This document shows positions 44,134 through 52,739 of a DNA stretch of 64,000 nt, one piece after another (within the stretch, counting starts at the first letter, position 1; every line of letters begins with the position of its first letter). Source of the DNA: Cohnella silvisoli (GTDB taxonomy: Bacteria; Bacillota; Bacilli; Paenibacillales; Paenibacillaceae); NCBI RefSeq assembly GCF_021190915.1, contig NZ_JAIOAP010000001.1, positions 682,001 through 746,000 of the forward strand, read 5' to 3'. Under the pieces are notes generated by a model. It had not been told where the DNA came from. It did no database searches and was given only the letters and a program-made list of their open reading frames with translations. The position numbers were made by a program, and so were the translations under genes.

Positions 44134-44161
44134 TGCCAATATCCCATTCGATCAGGAGCGG

Positions 44162-44899
44162 TTAAGCCGCCATTTGAATCTGAGAGCGCGGTGTTTGACT
44201 GCTATCGATACGCCTTGCGGAGCGTAAATTGTGCAACCGTCTATTGTGCAGGATACCAATTGCCATGGCAGGCTCCAATTCGTTTCTCTGCACAAGCTCC
44301 ACTAATGTTGCCATATCCCCCATCTGGTACGCCTTCGCAAGAATCCTCAGGAAAGTCTTTAAACCCTCGTCTTCGGGTAATGGAAGGGTATCCTTTTCAA
44401 GATCCTCTTTGACTGCTTCAAGAGAGTGGCGAGCCCGGTGCAGAGCCGCTTTAACCGCGCCCTCCGTCGTCTTGAGCATTTCAGCGGCTTCGGAAATCGA
44501 ATAATCGAATACATCGCGAAGCAAGAAAACGGCTCTCTGGAGGGGAGATAAGTGCTTCATTAAAGCCTGAAAGGCGAACTCGATCTCGAATGAACCGTTA
44601 TTAGGCAAAGTCACCCTCGGTTGTTCCGACTTCAATAATCGGGTGAAAACCGATTTTCTGCGCGTTTGGTCGATCCACGTATTTTTGGCTATCCGAAGCA
44701 AATAAGCTTCAGGGTTGGCATGCCGGGCGATTTTTAACGTCGTTACCGCCTTCAGCCAAGCGTCCTGCGCCAATTCCTCGGCATCCCAACTGGATTCCGT
44801 CAAGCTTAGGCAATAGCGTTTAAGCGCGGTTTGCAACTGCTCCATGTGGTGGACATCGGCTTCGATCGCGGTATTATCCATTTTATCCGTTGAGATCAT
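44162..44899 (-). CDS. ECF-type sigma factor with C-terminal extension
   Basis: 245 residues. Sigma region 2 (LTESSWDAEELAQDAWLKA, YLLRIAKNTWIDQTRRK) and region 4 (LSPLQRAVFLLRDVFDYS, then AAEMLKTTEGAVKAALHRAR). About 65 residues follow region 4, longer than ordinary ECF factors and shorter than the SnoaL-like tail of SigJ/ECF41 types. No anti-sigma gene is adjacent. ATG at 44899 follows AAGGAGGG; the longer frame is not supported. Divergent from clpP at 45084. The tail (DMATLVELVQRNELEPAMAI) may be regulatory. Confidence 0.9.
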   Translation of the reverse strand: MISTDKMDNTAIEADVHHMEQLQTALKRYCLSLTESSWDAEELAQDAWLKAVTTLKIARHANPEAYLLRIAKNTWIDQTRRKSVFTRLLKSEQPRVTLPNNGSFEIEFAFQALMKHLSPLQRAVFLLRDVFDYSISEAAEMLKTTEGAVKAALHRARHSLEAVKEDLEKDTLPLPEDEGLKTFLRILAKAYQMGDMATLVELVQRNELEPAMAIGILHNRRLHNLRSARRIDSSQTPRSQIQMAA

Positions 44900-45083
44900 C
44901 GAGAACCCTCCTTTACCCGCTCTTATGCTTGCTAATGTAAACGAACGAAGCATGTAGAAAGATACGCAGTTTTTATCATTAGTTTACGATATTTTCGCTT
45001 AGTATGCTTCCGTATCTTTCGTTGGCCTCCATTCGTTTACAGGGGGAAAGCGACGATAAATAAGGGAAGCGGTGAATGAACAG

Positions 45084-45671
45084 ATGAGTAATTATGTTCC
45101 TTACGTGGTAGAGCAGACGAATCGCGGCGAAAGATCCTACGACATTTATTCCCGATTGCTGAAGGACCGGATCGTGTTCTTGGGGACTGCGATCGATGAT
45201 CAGTCGGCGAATAGCATTACCGCCCAATTGTTGTTCCTGGCTGCGGAAGATCCGGAGAAGGAAATCAGTCTTTACATTAATTCCCCGGGCGGCTCCACCT
45301 CGGCAGGGTTTGCTATTTACGATACGATGCAATTCATTAAACCTCAAGTTCATACGATCTGCATGGGAATGGCAGCATCTTTCGGAGCCATTTTATTATT
45401 AGCGGGCGCTAAAGGGAAACGCTTCGCGCTTCCGAATAGCGAGATCATGATCCACCAACCGCACGGAGGCGCGCAAGGGCAGGCCAGCGACATTGCTATT
45501 AGCGCCAAGCGAATATTGCAAATTCGGGAAAAGACGAACCAGATTACTTCCGAGCGAACCGGGCAACCGATCGAGAAAGTGGAAAAGGACATGGACAGGG
45601 ATTATTTCATGTCCGCACAAGAGGCGCTCGAATACGGGATCATTGACCAAGTAATTACGTCAGTGAATTAG
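45084..45671 (+). CDS. clpP: ATP-dependent Clp protease proteolytic subunit
   Basis: 195 residues. Serine protease triad S99 (GMAASFGA), H124 (MIHQPHGG) and D173 ([11 protein letters not shown]). [10 protein letters not shown] is the oxyanion-loop region. The ATG at 45084 matches the usual MSxxPYVVEQ start and has GGTGA eight bases upstream; a GTG at 45072 overlaps that site. ClpP forms the 14-subunit degradation chamber loaded by ClpX/ClpC. No Clp ATPase gene is near, and the neighbours are unrelated, so this may be a second clpP copy; that cannot be confirmed in this window. Confidence 0.95.
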   Translation: MSNYVPYVVEQTNRGERSYDIYSRLLKDRIVFLGTAIDDQSANSITAQLLFLAAEDPEKEISLYINSPGGSTSAGFAIYDTMQFIKPQVHTICMGMAASFGAILLLAGAKGKRFALPNSEIMIHQPHGGAQGQASDIAISAKRILQIREKTNQITSERTGQPIEKVEKDMDRDYFMSAQEALEYGIIDQVITSVN

Positions 45672-45710
45672 TTGACCGGTCATAAACAAGTGTGTTTTCC
45701 CGGATATTCG

Positions 45711-46121
45711 TCAATGGATGATTTCGCTAAAAATGGCACTGATGACAAAAGCAACGCAAGGCAGCTTGTTCGAAGTTACCCGGTCGTCACCTTCAAATAA
45801 ATCGCAGAGTTCGTATCGTTCACGATCATTCTGCAGATATTGTTCCAGCATTCGCGTTTCTGAATCGATGATCCAATATTCCGGGACGCCATGTTTTTCG
45901 TATACCGTCATCTTTTTCACCTTATCCCGTTTACGAGAACCGGGAGAGATGATTTCTACTACGAGATCCGGCGGCCCTTCGATTCCCCGGGCTGTCACAA
46001 TGTGTTGGCGGCTGCGGTGAATCATCAATATATCGGGCTGTACGACATTCGTCCCGTTCAAGATCACATCAAGAGGAGCGGAATAAATGATATAATCCGA
46101 CTTACAGCTTTTATGGCCCAA
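45711..46121 (-). pseudogene. Uma2-family endonuclease, N-terminally truncated
   Basis: 136 residues from a TTG. The C-terminal two thirds of the Uma2 (DUF820) PD-(D/E)XK-like fold are clear: VVQPDILMI, PPDLVVEIISPGSRKRDKVKKMTVYEKHG-like region with the D/E...K residues, and YWIIDSE. Full-length members are about 185-200 residues and begin with a segment around LPEDGxRxELIDG, which is absent. The frame stays open upstream into the end of the thioredoxin-like gene but has no start codon there. The first ~50 residues therefore seem deleted. Probably a decayed gene; expression from the TTG without a clear ribosome binding site is doubtful. Confidence 0.7.
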
Positions 46122-46164
46122 CGTAAATTGTCTGTCAAATTGATACTTCGTTGGATTAATGCGG

Positions 46165-46740
46165 TTAATCTTTAAGCAAAGATAAAGCTCGGTTATGAAG
46201 AGTGTCCCAAGAAAGCGCTCCGAGCACCACGTCCGAGATTATTCCTTGCCCGTCGATAAACATCGTGGACGGAATCGCACGTATCTTATAACGGGCGGCA
46301 ATCCGGCCGTCTGTATCGAGCAGAACCGGAAACGTGAAGCCATAAGTCCGTGCAAACTGTTGCGCGGACTTTACGCTGTCCGCAGCTGTAAGGTTGATAG
46401 CTAATATTTGAATGCGATCACCAAATTGCTTGTTCAGTTTAACGAAGGTTGCAGCTTCATCTTGGCAAGGACCGCACCAAGAAGCCCAGAAATTAAGGAT
46501 GACGGGTTTGGGGCGCATTTTTATCAGCTCATATGATTTTCCGTCGATACCCGTCAATGAAAATGGAGGTGCAGTGTGGCCGATTTTGGGTGATTCGGAG
46601 TTTTCCGTTCGCATAACCTTGGCCGTGACCGACGAATCCGACGGATGATTGCTCTTTCGGTCTATTTGCTGTGACAAGACCAATCCGGTAAGCAAGACAA
46701 CCGTAGAGAAAATAATCCAATTACGCAAGTTGTTGTTCAT
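46165..46740 (-). CDS. ResA/TlpA-like membrane-anchored thioredoxin
   Basis: 191 residues. N-terminal membrane anchor (~8-24), then a thioredoxin fold with active site W88-C89-G90-P91-C92 and the cis-proline in RAIPSTMF. PPFSLTGIDGKSYEL is the typical start of the TlpA/ResA domain. Such proteins reduce disulfides on the outer face of the membrane, for instance in cytochrome c maturation. AGGGAAATTA precedes the ATG. No ccs/res genes are nearby, so a stand-alone role is likely. Confidence 0.92.
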   Translation of the reverse strand: MNNNLRNWIIFSTVVLLTGLVLSQQIDRKSNHPSDSSVTAKVMRTENSESPKIGHTAPPFSLTGIDGKSYELIKMRPKPVILNFWASWCGPCQDEAATFVKLNKQFGDRIQILAINLTAADSVKSAQQFARTYGFTFPVLLDTDGRIAARYKIRAIPSTMFIDGQGIISDVVLGALSWDTLHNRALSLLKD

Positions 46741-46850
46741 TAATTTCCCTGCTTTCTTACGAACGGGTGATTCTTATTGTAGACAATATCCTCGGCATTC
46801 CATACATGGAGATAGAGTAGTTTATTGACCGATGAACCAAGCGATTTACC

Positions 46851-46894
46851 TTGACTCCTATGTTCGCGCATGCCATAATGTACACGCGTACATT
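46851..46894 (+). promoter_or_regulatory. Promoter and operator of the LacI-ThuA-Gfo/Idh operon
   Basis: TTGACT (46851-46856), a 17-base spacer, CATAAT (46874-46879). An inverted repeat AATGTAC-ACGC-GTACATT (46877-46894) overlaps the -10 box, the usual place and size of a LacI-family operator. Autorepression by the following LacI gene is the simple reading. Confidence 0.75.
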
Positions 46895-46923
46895 AATAAT
46901 AAACAGACAGGGTGCTTGTACCT

Positions 46924-47949
46924 TTGACGACTAACCGCAAAGAAGTAGCTAGGCTGGCCGGCGTATCCGAAGCAACCGTATCCAGGGTATTAAACGGGAT
47001 CGGTCCGATGAAGGAATCGACGCGCGTGCGGGTAATAGAAGCGGCAAAACAGCTCAATTATGAGCTGAATGCCGTCGCATCGAGCTTTGCCAGAGGGAAG
47101 AGCGGCAACCTCGGGGTTGTGCTGCCCCATGTGCCGAAAGTGCATCTTTTCTCCACCTATTATTTCTCGGAAATATTAAGCGGGATCGGTGAAGCGGTTC
47201 GCTCCAAGGGCTATGGGCTGCTGCTGCTCTTTCGTGATCCAGCGACGGTATATGACTACGTGTCATTATTTCGCACTCAGCGGGTCGATGCTTGCATTAT
47301 TCTTGGAGCAAGCGCCGTGGATACCGACATGGAAGGGGTTAACCGGCTTGCCGAGGAACGGCTGCCCTTCTGCGTCATGGATCAACGATTCGATAACCCT
47401 TCCGTTAGCGTCGTTGCGGCGGACCACGAGCAGGGCAGTTATGAAGCGGTCAAGCATTTGATAGACAAAGGTTATCGGAAGATCGGCTTTCTGAACGGTT
47501 CGCCGCAATACTCTAACAGTTGGGATCGGATGACCGGCTATCGTAAAGCATTAAATGATGCAGGAATTAAGCTGGATGAATCCATTATTTACGAAGGCAA
47601 TTACAGCCGAACAAGCGGAAACCGAGCGGCGAATTTGGTCTATGCCGATTTGGAGAAGCTGGACGCCATCTTCGTGAGTAACGATCGCATGGCAATCGGA
47701 CTGATGCAAGGCTTGCGAGAAAGAGGCTGCCAATTGCCCGAAGACTTGAAGGTCGTCGCTTACGATGATTCCGATGCTGCGAGCCTAACAGAGCCGCCTC
47801 TTACGACGGTTAAAGTTCCTTTTTATGAGATGGGACGATTGGCCGCGGAGAAATTGTTATCCCGGTTAACGGACAAGGACGAGACGGAGACGGTTATTAA
47901 CGAGAAGCTGCAAACCGAGCTCAAGATTAGAAAATCAAGCGGCAACTAA
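46924..47949 (+). CDS. LacI family transcriptional regulator
   Basis: 341 residues. N-terminal helix-turn-helix (KEVARLAGVSEATVSRVLNG) with hinge helix (NAVASSFARGKSG), then a periplasmic-binding-protein-like sensor (GVVLPHVPKVHLFSTYYF, RKIGFLNGSPQYSNS, AIFVSNDRMAIGLMQG, KVVAYDDSDAASLTEPPLTTVKVP). TTG start at 46924 ten bases after AGGGTG; the GTG at 46912 lies within that site. First gene of an operon with ThuA (47970) and Gfo/Idh (48713), and probably represses it until a sugar binds. Confidence 0.94.
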   Translation: MTTNRKEVARLAGVSEATVSRVLNGIGPMKESTRVRVIEAAKQLNYELNAVASSFARGKSGNLGVVLPHVPKVHLFSTYYFSEILSGIGEAVRSKGYGLLLLFRDPATVYDYVSLFRTQRVDACIILGASAVDTDMEGVNRLAEERLPFCVMDQRFDNPSVSVVAADHEQGSYEAVKHLIDKGYRKIGFLNGSPQYSNSWDRMTGYRKALNDAGIKLDESIIYEGNYSRTSGNRAANLVYADLEKLDAIFVSNDRMAIGLMQGLRERGCQLPEDLKVVAYDDSDAASLTEPPLTTVKVPFYEMGRLAAEKLLSRLTDKDETETVINEKLQTELKIRKSSGN

Positions 47950-47969
47950 ACGGATTGGAGAAGGTTATT

Positions 47970-48689
47970 ATGAGAAAAGCGTTGATCGTATGGGGAGGAT
48001 GGGACGGCCATCAGCCTAAGGAGGTTGCGGAAATTTTCCGCGGCCAGCTCGAGCGGGAAGGCTTCAGCGTCGAGGTGTCGGATAAGCTTGATGCTTTCTC
48101 GGATGGAGAGAAGCTGAAGACGCTTGATTTGATTGTTCCGGTATGGACGATGGGTCGAATCGAGCAGGAATGGGTGAACAATGTATCCGCGGCCGTTCAG
48201 AGCGGCGTCGGATTGGCAGGCTGCCATGGGGGAATGTGCGACGCATTCCGCGAGAACACGGATTGGCAGTTCATGACCGGCGGCCAGTGGATCGCGCATC
48301 CAGGCAACGACGGTACGGAATACACGGTTAACATAAAGGCGGGTTCAAGCCCGCTCGTCGAAGGCATCGAAGACTTCACCGTGTCGACGGAGCAATATTA
48401 TTTGCACGTTGATCCGGCGAACGAAGTGCTGGCAACGACCCGTTTTCCACTCGCACAAGGACCGCATTCACCTAACGGCGCAGTGGATATGCCTGTCGTA
48501 TGGACGAAACGTTGGGGCAGCGGGCGAGTGTACTACAATTCGCTCGGCCACCAGGCGAACATCATGGAAATACCGATCGTGAAGGAATTGATGAGACGCG
48601 GATTCAATTGGTGCGCGGATGGCAAAGCTCTAGCTCCTAAAGGTGAAGTCCAAGGCGCATACACAGGCATGGCCGACAACCAACTCTAA
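47970..48689 (+). CDS. ThuA-like domain protein
   Basis: 239 residues. ThuA fold of the class I glutamine amidotransferase-like superfamily: ALIVWGGWDGHQPKEV, VGLAGCHGGMCDAFRENTDWQFMTGGQW, TEQYYLHVDPANEVL, VVWTKRWGSGRVYYNSLGH. This is the classical ThuA subgroup, unlike the [10 protein letters not shown] protein at 19793. ThuA in rhizobia is needed with ThuB for use of trehalose and related sugars through 3-keto intermediates. ATG at 47970 with GGAGAAGG upstream. Second gene of the LacI operon. Confidence 0.92.
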   Translation: MRKALIVWGGWDGHQPKEVAEIFRGQLEREGFSVEVSDKLDAFSDGEKLKTLDLIVPVWTMGRIEQEWVNNVSAAVQSGVGLAGCHGGMCDAFRENTDWQFMTGGQWIAHPGNDGTEYTVNIKAGSSPLVEGIEDFTVSTEQYYLHVDPANEVLATTRFPLAQGPHSPNGAVDMPVVWTKRWGSGRVYYNSLGHQANIMEIPIVKELMRRGFNWCADGKALAPKGEVQGAYTGMADNQL

Positions 48690-48712
48690 AACTCTGGGGA
48701 AGAGGAACGTTC

Positions 48713-49813
48713 ATGGAAAAAATCAAAGTCGGAATTATCGGTACGGGAAATATAAGCGGCATTTATTTTCAGAACGGTTCAAGATTCGATTCGATGGAAG
48801 TCGTAGCTTGCGCGGATTTAGACGTAGAGCGAGCTAAAGCCAAAGCGGCAGAACACGGCATTCGCGGCTGCTCGGTAGCGGAACTGCTCGCCGATCCGGA
48901 AATACGGATGATCATCAACCTGACGATTCCGCAGGCGCATGCATCGGTTATGTTGCAGGCTCTGGAAGCGGGCAAACACGTCTACGTAGAAAAGCCGTTC
49001 ACGGTTACCCGCGAGGAAGGCTTGGAAGTGCTTGAACTGGCACGACGCAAAGGGCTGTTAGTTGGAAGCGCGCCGGATACGTTCCTTGGCGGCGGTATTC
49101 AGACATCGGTTAAACTTGTGGAGGACGGATGGATCGGTACGCCAATCGGAGCTACGGCCTTCATGGTGTGCGGGGGTCACGAGAGCTGGCATCCGGCTCC
49201 TGAGTTTTATTACCACAAGGGCGGCGGCCCGATGTTCGATATGGGTCCATACTATTTAACCGCTCTCGTTGCGATGCTCGGACCGATGACCCGGGTAACG
49301 GGCTCGACGCGCATTTCCTTCCTGGAACGGACGATTACGAGCCAGCCGAAATTCGGCCAGAAGGTTAAAGTGGAAACTCCGACGCATATTGCGGGCGTAA
49401 TCGATTTTGCGTCCGGCCCGATCGGGACGATCTTGACCAGCTTCGATGTGAAAGGCAATTCGCTTTTGCCGCGCATCGAAGTGTACGGAAGCGAAGGCAC
49501 GCTCATCGTGCCTGATCCGAACGGCTTTGGCGGCCCGGTCAGCATCTGGCGCGCAGGGGCCAAGGAATGGTCCGAAATCCCGCTCACGCACGGGAAAGCC
49601 GAGAACGCGCGCGGCGTAGGTGCGGCCGATATGGCTAAAGCGATTCAAACCGGCCGCAAGCACCGCGCGAATGGCGACATGGCCTATCATGTGCTGGAAG
49701 CGATGCATGGTTTCCATGATGCTTCCAACCAAGGCGCGCATTACTTGATGCAAAGCACCTGCGAGAAGCCGGCGCCGCTGCCGCTTGGTTTGGCGGACTT
49801 TAGCTTGGACTGA
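48713..49813 (+). CDS. Gfo/Idh/MocA family oxidoreductase
   Basis: 366 residues. Rossmann motif VGIIGTGNISGIYF, EKP motif in VYVEKPFTV, and GGGPMFDMGPYYLTALVAM, where the usual histidine of the GxHxxD motif is replaced by tyrosine (GPYYLT). This variant is known in a subset of the family that handles glycosides. GAAGAGGA precedes the ATG. Third gene of the LacI-ThuA operon, ended by the terminator at 49844. The HESWHPAPEFYYHKGGG segment is typical of Paenibacillus homologues. Substrate unknown. Confidence 0.93.
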   Translation: MEKIKVGIIGTGNISGIYFQNGSRFDSMEVVACADLDVERAKAKAAEHGIRGCSVAELLADPEIRMIINLTIPQAHASVMLQALEAGKHVYVEKPFTVTREEGLEVLELARRKGLLVGSAPDTFLGGGIQTSVKLVEDGWIGTPIGATAFMVCGGHESWHPAPEFYYHKGGGPMFDMGPYYLTALVAMLGPMTRVTGSTRISFLERTITSQPKFGQKVKVETPTHIAGVIDFASGPIGTILTSFDVKGNSLLPRIEVYGSEGTLIVPDPNGFGGPVSIWRAGAKEWSEIPLTHGKAENARGVGAADMAKAIQTGRKHRANGDMAYHVLEAMHGFHDASNQGAHYLMQSTCEKPAPLPLGLADFSLD

Positions 49814-49843
49814 TGTTGGTTAGTTGTGCCGATAGGTTTGTTG

Positions 49844-49876
49844 TAGAGCCTCCTTTGGTGGGGGTTCTTTGTTTTG
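49844..49876 (+). terminator. Rho-independent terminator
   Basis: GAGCCTCC-tttggt-GGGGGTTC with one G-U and one mismatch, followed by TTTGTTTTG. Ends the LacI operon. Confidence 0.7.
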
Positions 49877-50001
49877 TTGGACATGCATTTTTTCTGTTCT
49901 GACGGATAATAATGAGAGTAATATTTTTCATTTTGTTTTCACTTCACTTTATAAATTATTGTAATTCATATGATGATTATATAAAATGGAGGTGTGAGGT
50001 G

Positions 50002-50655
50002 ATGATAATGCCGATGTCCACATTAGAAAAAGCGGCTTTTAACCAACAAGCACCAAGTCTTTTTAGGCAGATGATTGAGCTGGATTATGCGACAAGCGCT
50101 CTCTTGGTCAAAGCGCTTGCACACTCCGTAAAAAATGCGGATACCATCGTTCGAACGTGGGATGAAAATCTTTTTCAAGATAGACTAGTACTTATTGAAT
50201 ACTTCAATAAGTTGACAGAGCTTATCAGTGAAGAAGCATCTAAACAGAAATCCAATATCGTGTATTCAACAACAGATTTGTCCAGGTATACCGGAACTAC
50301 GGTCCAAACGATCAATAATTGGGTTCGCGATGGCAGAATTGAAGGAGTAATAAGGCATGGAAGGGAACACCTTAGAATTCCTGAAGATGCCGTAGTGATG
50401 TTTCCGAACGGGAACCGGGTACCCGTATCGGTCTTGAAGCAAAATTGGGAGAATGAAAACGAGGAGCCGGTCGTTGACGAATTCACTTACTTGAAAAACT
50501 CTATTCAAGAACTGTCCGAGAAGTACGACGGGCGTTCTTTCGAGGAGGTATTCGGCAGTAAAACGATCTTAGAATTAACACCAGGCGAAGACACGGATGC
50601 ATCGGTTTGGAAATCTTACCTGACTAAGCTCAAAAGTGTCACTGGGCATACCTAA
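50002..50655 (+). CDS. Helix-turn-helix (MerR/excisionase-like) DNA-binding protein
   Basis: 217 residues. A central helix-turn-helix of the MerR/excisionase type is visible: YSTTDLSRYTGTTVQTINNWVRDGRIEG, here given in part, followed by the wing HLRIPEDAVVMFP. N-terminal ~90 residues are helical (LLVKALAHSVKNADTIVRTWDENLF), and the C-terminal ~60 are acidic. ATG at 50002 is seven bases after GGAGGTG; the frame extends to 49912 but lacks a site. The layout resembles antitoxin-type regulators whose toxin gene follows, but the next gene is an EamA transporter, so no partner is seen. Function unknown. Confidence 0.8.
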   Translation: MIMPMSTLEKAAFNQQAPSLFRQMIELDYATSALLVKALAHSVKNADTIVRTWDENLFQDRLVLIEYFNKLTELISEEASKQKSNIVYSTTDLSRYTGTTVQTINNWVRDGRIEGVIRHGREHLRIPEDAVVMFPNGNRVPVSVLKQNWENENEEPVVDEFTYLKNSIQELSEKYDGRSFEEVFGSKTILELTPGEDTDASVWKSYLTKLKSVTGHT

Positions 50656-50775
50656 AACGGCCTTTACCAACCTTAATCAAGATATTATACTCAATGAGAT
50701 TGGAACTTACTTGTACTTAAAACAATACGATAGATAGTAGATTATCTCCTCAGATCGGAGCATAGACAACAAAGC

Positions 50776-51684
50776 ATGGACAAAAAATGGATTTACTACG
50801 CAGGACTTACGCTTGTAGCGGCAATATGGGGGGCGAATTTCGGAGTATCTCGTTCCGCGATGGATACGTTCGACCCGATTCTGTTTTCCTTTCTTCGCTT
50901 CGGATTGGCAGTACCGTTCTTTTTCTTAATCTTGAAAATGAAAGAAGGCAGCATCGGCATTCCTTTGAAAGTCTTGTTGCAACTTGCTCTGATTGGACTC
51001 ATTGGGGTGACAGGGCTAGAAATCGCCGTTATGTATTCGATCAAATATACGACGCTTGCCAATGCTTCACTGTTGAACGTTGCGCCTTGGCCGATTTTTT
51101 CAGCTCTATTTGCGCCATTGTTTGTCAAAGAGAAGTTTACTCGACGCCTCGGCGTTGGAGGAGCTGCGGCCGTTGTCGGAGTTACATTCATTATTCTAGG
51201 CGGCGGAGAAGGATTAAATCTATCATCCGATCATATGATCGGCAACCTGCTTGCTTTCGGCGTTAGCATTATCGGAGCGTTGTTTAACCTTGCTTGCATG
51301 CCGTTGATGAGGCAGTACTCTTCCCTTCGCGTCAGCACGTGGTTTATTTTCTTCGGCAGCTTGTTTATGGCTCCTTTAACATGGGGGAGTTGGAGTAAAG
51401 TTGATTGGAACGGGCTCGGAGCGGGGCACTATACGGCTATTATCTATAACGTTCTCATATGCACTGTATTCGCTTTTGTCGTGTGGAATGCAAGTATGTA
51501 TAAGATCGGCGCGGCGCGCGCCAACTTCTTCCGTTACGTTGTGCCAGCTGCCGCGGTCATCGCGGGGCTTATCTTCTTCGACGAGGGCATAACGTCCTGG
51601 CAGATGGTTGGAGCTGTCTGTATGGCGGCAGGGTTAGTATGGATTAGTACGGAGAGAAAGCTGAGTCCTGCGTTAAGCATGTAA
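50776..51684 (+). CDS. EamA/DMT family transporter
   Basis: 302 residues with ten predicted membrane segments and the two EamA repeats (IWGANFGVSRSAMDTFDPILFSFLRF-type start, and the second repeat from LLAFGVSIIGALFNL). Members export metabolites such as amino acids or sugars. No strong ribosome binding site: GGAG lies 15 bases before the ATG. Neighbours give no clue to substrate. A terminator follows inside the end of the convergent AraC gene. Confidence 0.92.
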   Translation: MDKKWIYYAGLTLVAAIWGANFGVSRSAMDTFDPILFSFLRFGLAVPFFFLILKMKEGSIGIPLKVLLQLALIGLIGVTGLEIAVMYSIKYTTLANASLLNVAPWPIFSALFAPLFVKEKFTRRLGVGGAAAVVGVTFIILGGGEGLNLSSDHMIGNLLAFGVSIIGALFNLACMPLMRQYSSLRVSTWFIFFGSLFMAPLTWGSWSKVDWNGLGAGHYTAIIYNVLICTVFAFVVWNASMYKIGAARANFFRYVVPAAAVIAGLIFFDEGITSWQMVGAVCMAAGLVWISTERKLSPALSM

Positions 51685-51722
51685 TTAGCATTACACCAAT
51701 AAAACGATCTTTATCGTAAAAC

Positions 51723-52592
51723 CTAAGAACGCTGCGGAACATTCCGGAGCGTTTTTCTGTATTCGGAAGGGGATTGCCCCCGCCATTTGCGAAATTTTCT
51801 CGAAAAATACAGCGCATCGCCGAAGCCGACGGAGGAAGCGACCTGGTCAATCGTCATCGGGGTCGTGAGCAACTGCTCAGCCCGTTCCATGCGGATCTTA
51901 AGCAAATATTGCATAGGCGATAGTCCCGTGGTTTGTTTGAATAGTTTGCATAGATGAGTTCGGTGGTACCCCAGCACATTCGACATATGCTCGATAGAGA
52001 TCGTCTGCGAAAACTGCAGCGTTAGAAACTGTATGGCTTGTTTCATCGTATGGTCGATTAAGCTTACTGCAGGCGGGTTAGCAGCTTCAAGCCGGCGTTT
52101 CGCAAGTCCGAGTTGCTGGAACAGAAGGCGAACCCATCCTCCCGATTCCAAGTTGGAGAGTTCGGGCAAGGAATCGGACTGGAAGCAGCTGTGCAGCCTG
52201 CTATAATATTCACGAATATTAGGATTAGGGCTCCCGGTAATGACCGGGTCATCGCGTGAAATTCCGATCGAGTCCATTAAAGCAGCTGCTCCATGTCCTA
52301 CGAAAGCGATCCAAACATATTGCCATGGCTGGTGCTCGTCCGCTTGGTAGGAAAACAATTCCCCGGGAAAAATGATGAAGGTATCTCCCGCGTTGCAGCG
52401 GTAACGTTGGTCGCGGACGTTGAATTCGCCTTGTCCCGATAATACCGTATGAATAAGATAGTAATCGTGTATGGTTGGCCCCATCTTATGCAAGCTGCGC
52501 GGTTGGCCTTCTCCGCTGAACAGCACGGTAATTTCTCCTTCTATGGGGGAAGGATTGATGCTGTGGGAGTAATAATGGTGCCCTGGATTCAT
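51723..52592 (-). CDS. AraC family transcriptional regulator
   Basis: 289 residues. Sensor (HDYYLIHTVLSGQGEFNVRD, GDTFIIFPGELFSY, WQYVWIAFVGHG) of the same subtype as the 15192 protein, and the two helix-turn-helix motifs (IEHMSNVLGYHRTHLCKLF and IDQVASSVGFGDALYFSRKF). ATG at 52592 with AAGGAG nine bases upstream; a TTG at 52610 lies before that site. Divergent from melA at 52740, so it is probably the MelR-like regulator of alpha-galactoside use. Confidence 0.93.
   Translation of the reverse strand: MNPGHHYYSHSINPSPIEGEITVLFSGEGQPRSLHKMGPTIHDYYLIHTVLSGQGEFNVRDQRYRCNAGDTFIIFPGELFSYQADEHQPWQYVWIAFVGHGAAALMDSIGISRDDPVITGSPNPNIREYYSRLHSCFQSDSLPELSNLESGGWVRLLFQQLGLAKRRLEAANPPAVSLIDHTMKQAIQFLTLQFSQTISIEHMSNVLGYHRTHLCKLFKQTTGLSPMQYLLKIRMERAEQLLTTPMTIDQVASSVGFGDALYFSRKFRKWRGQSPSEYRKTLRNVPQRS
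51727..51758 (+). terminator. Terminator of the EamA gene inside the AraC 3' end
   Basis: AACGCTGCGGA-acat-TCCGGAGCGTT, a stem with one mismatch, followed by TTTCTG. It overlaps the last ten codons of the convergent AraC gene. Confidence 0.65.
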
Positions 52593-52739
52593 GGCCGCGT
52601 CTCCTTGCAAGTCTTTTCTATTACTTTAACAAATAAACTACAAATGTCCATATAGATGCGTAATCAATCCATACTCTTTTGATGGCGCTTGCATTACATT
52701 GAGGATAGCCATTCACTTTGTTATTCGGAGGTTTTCAAA

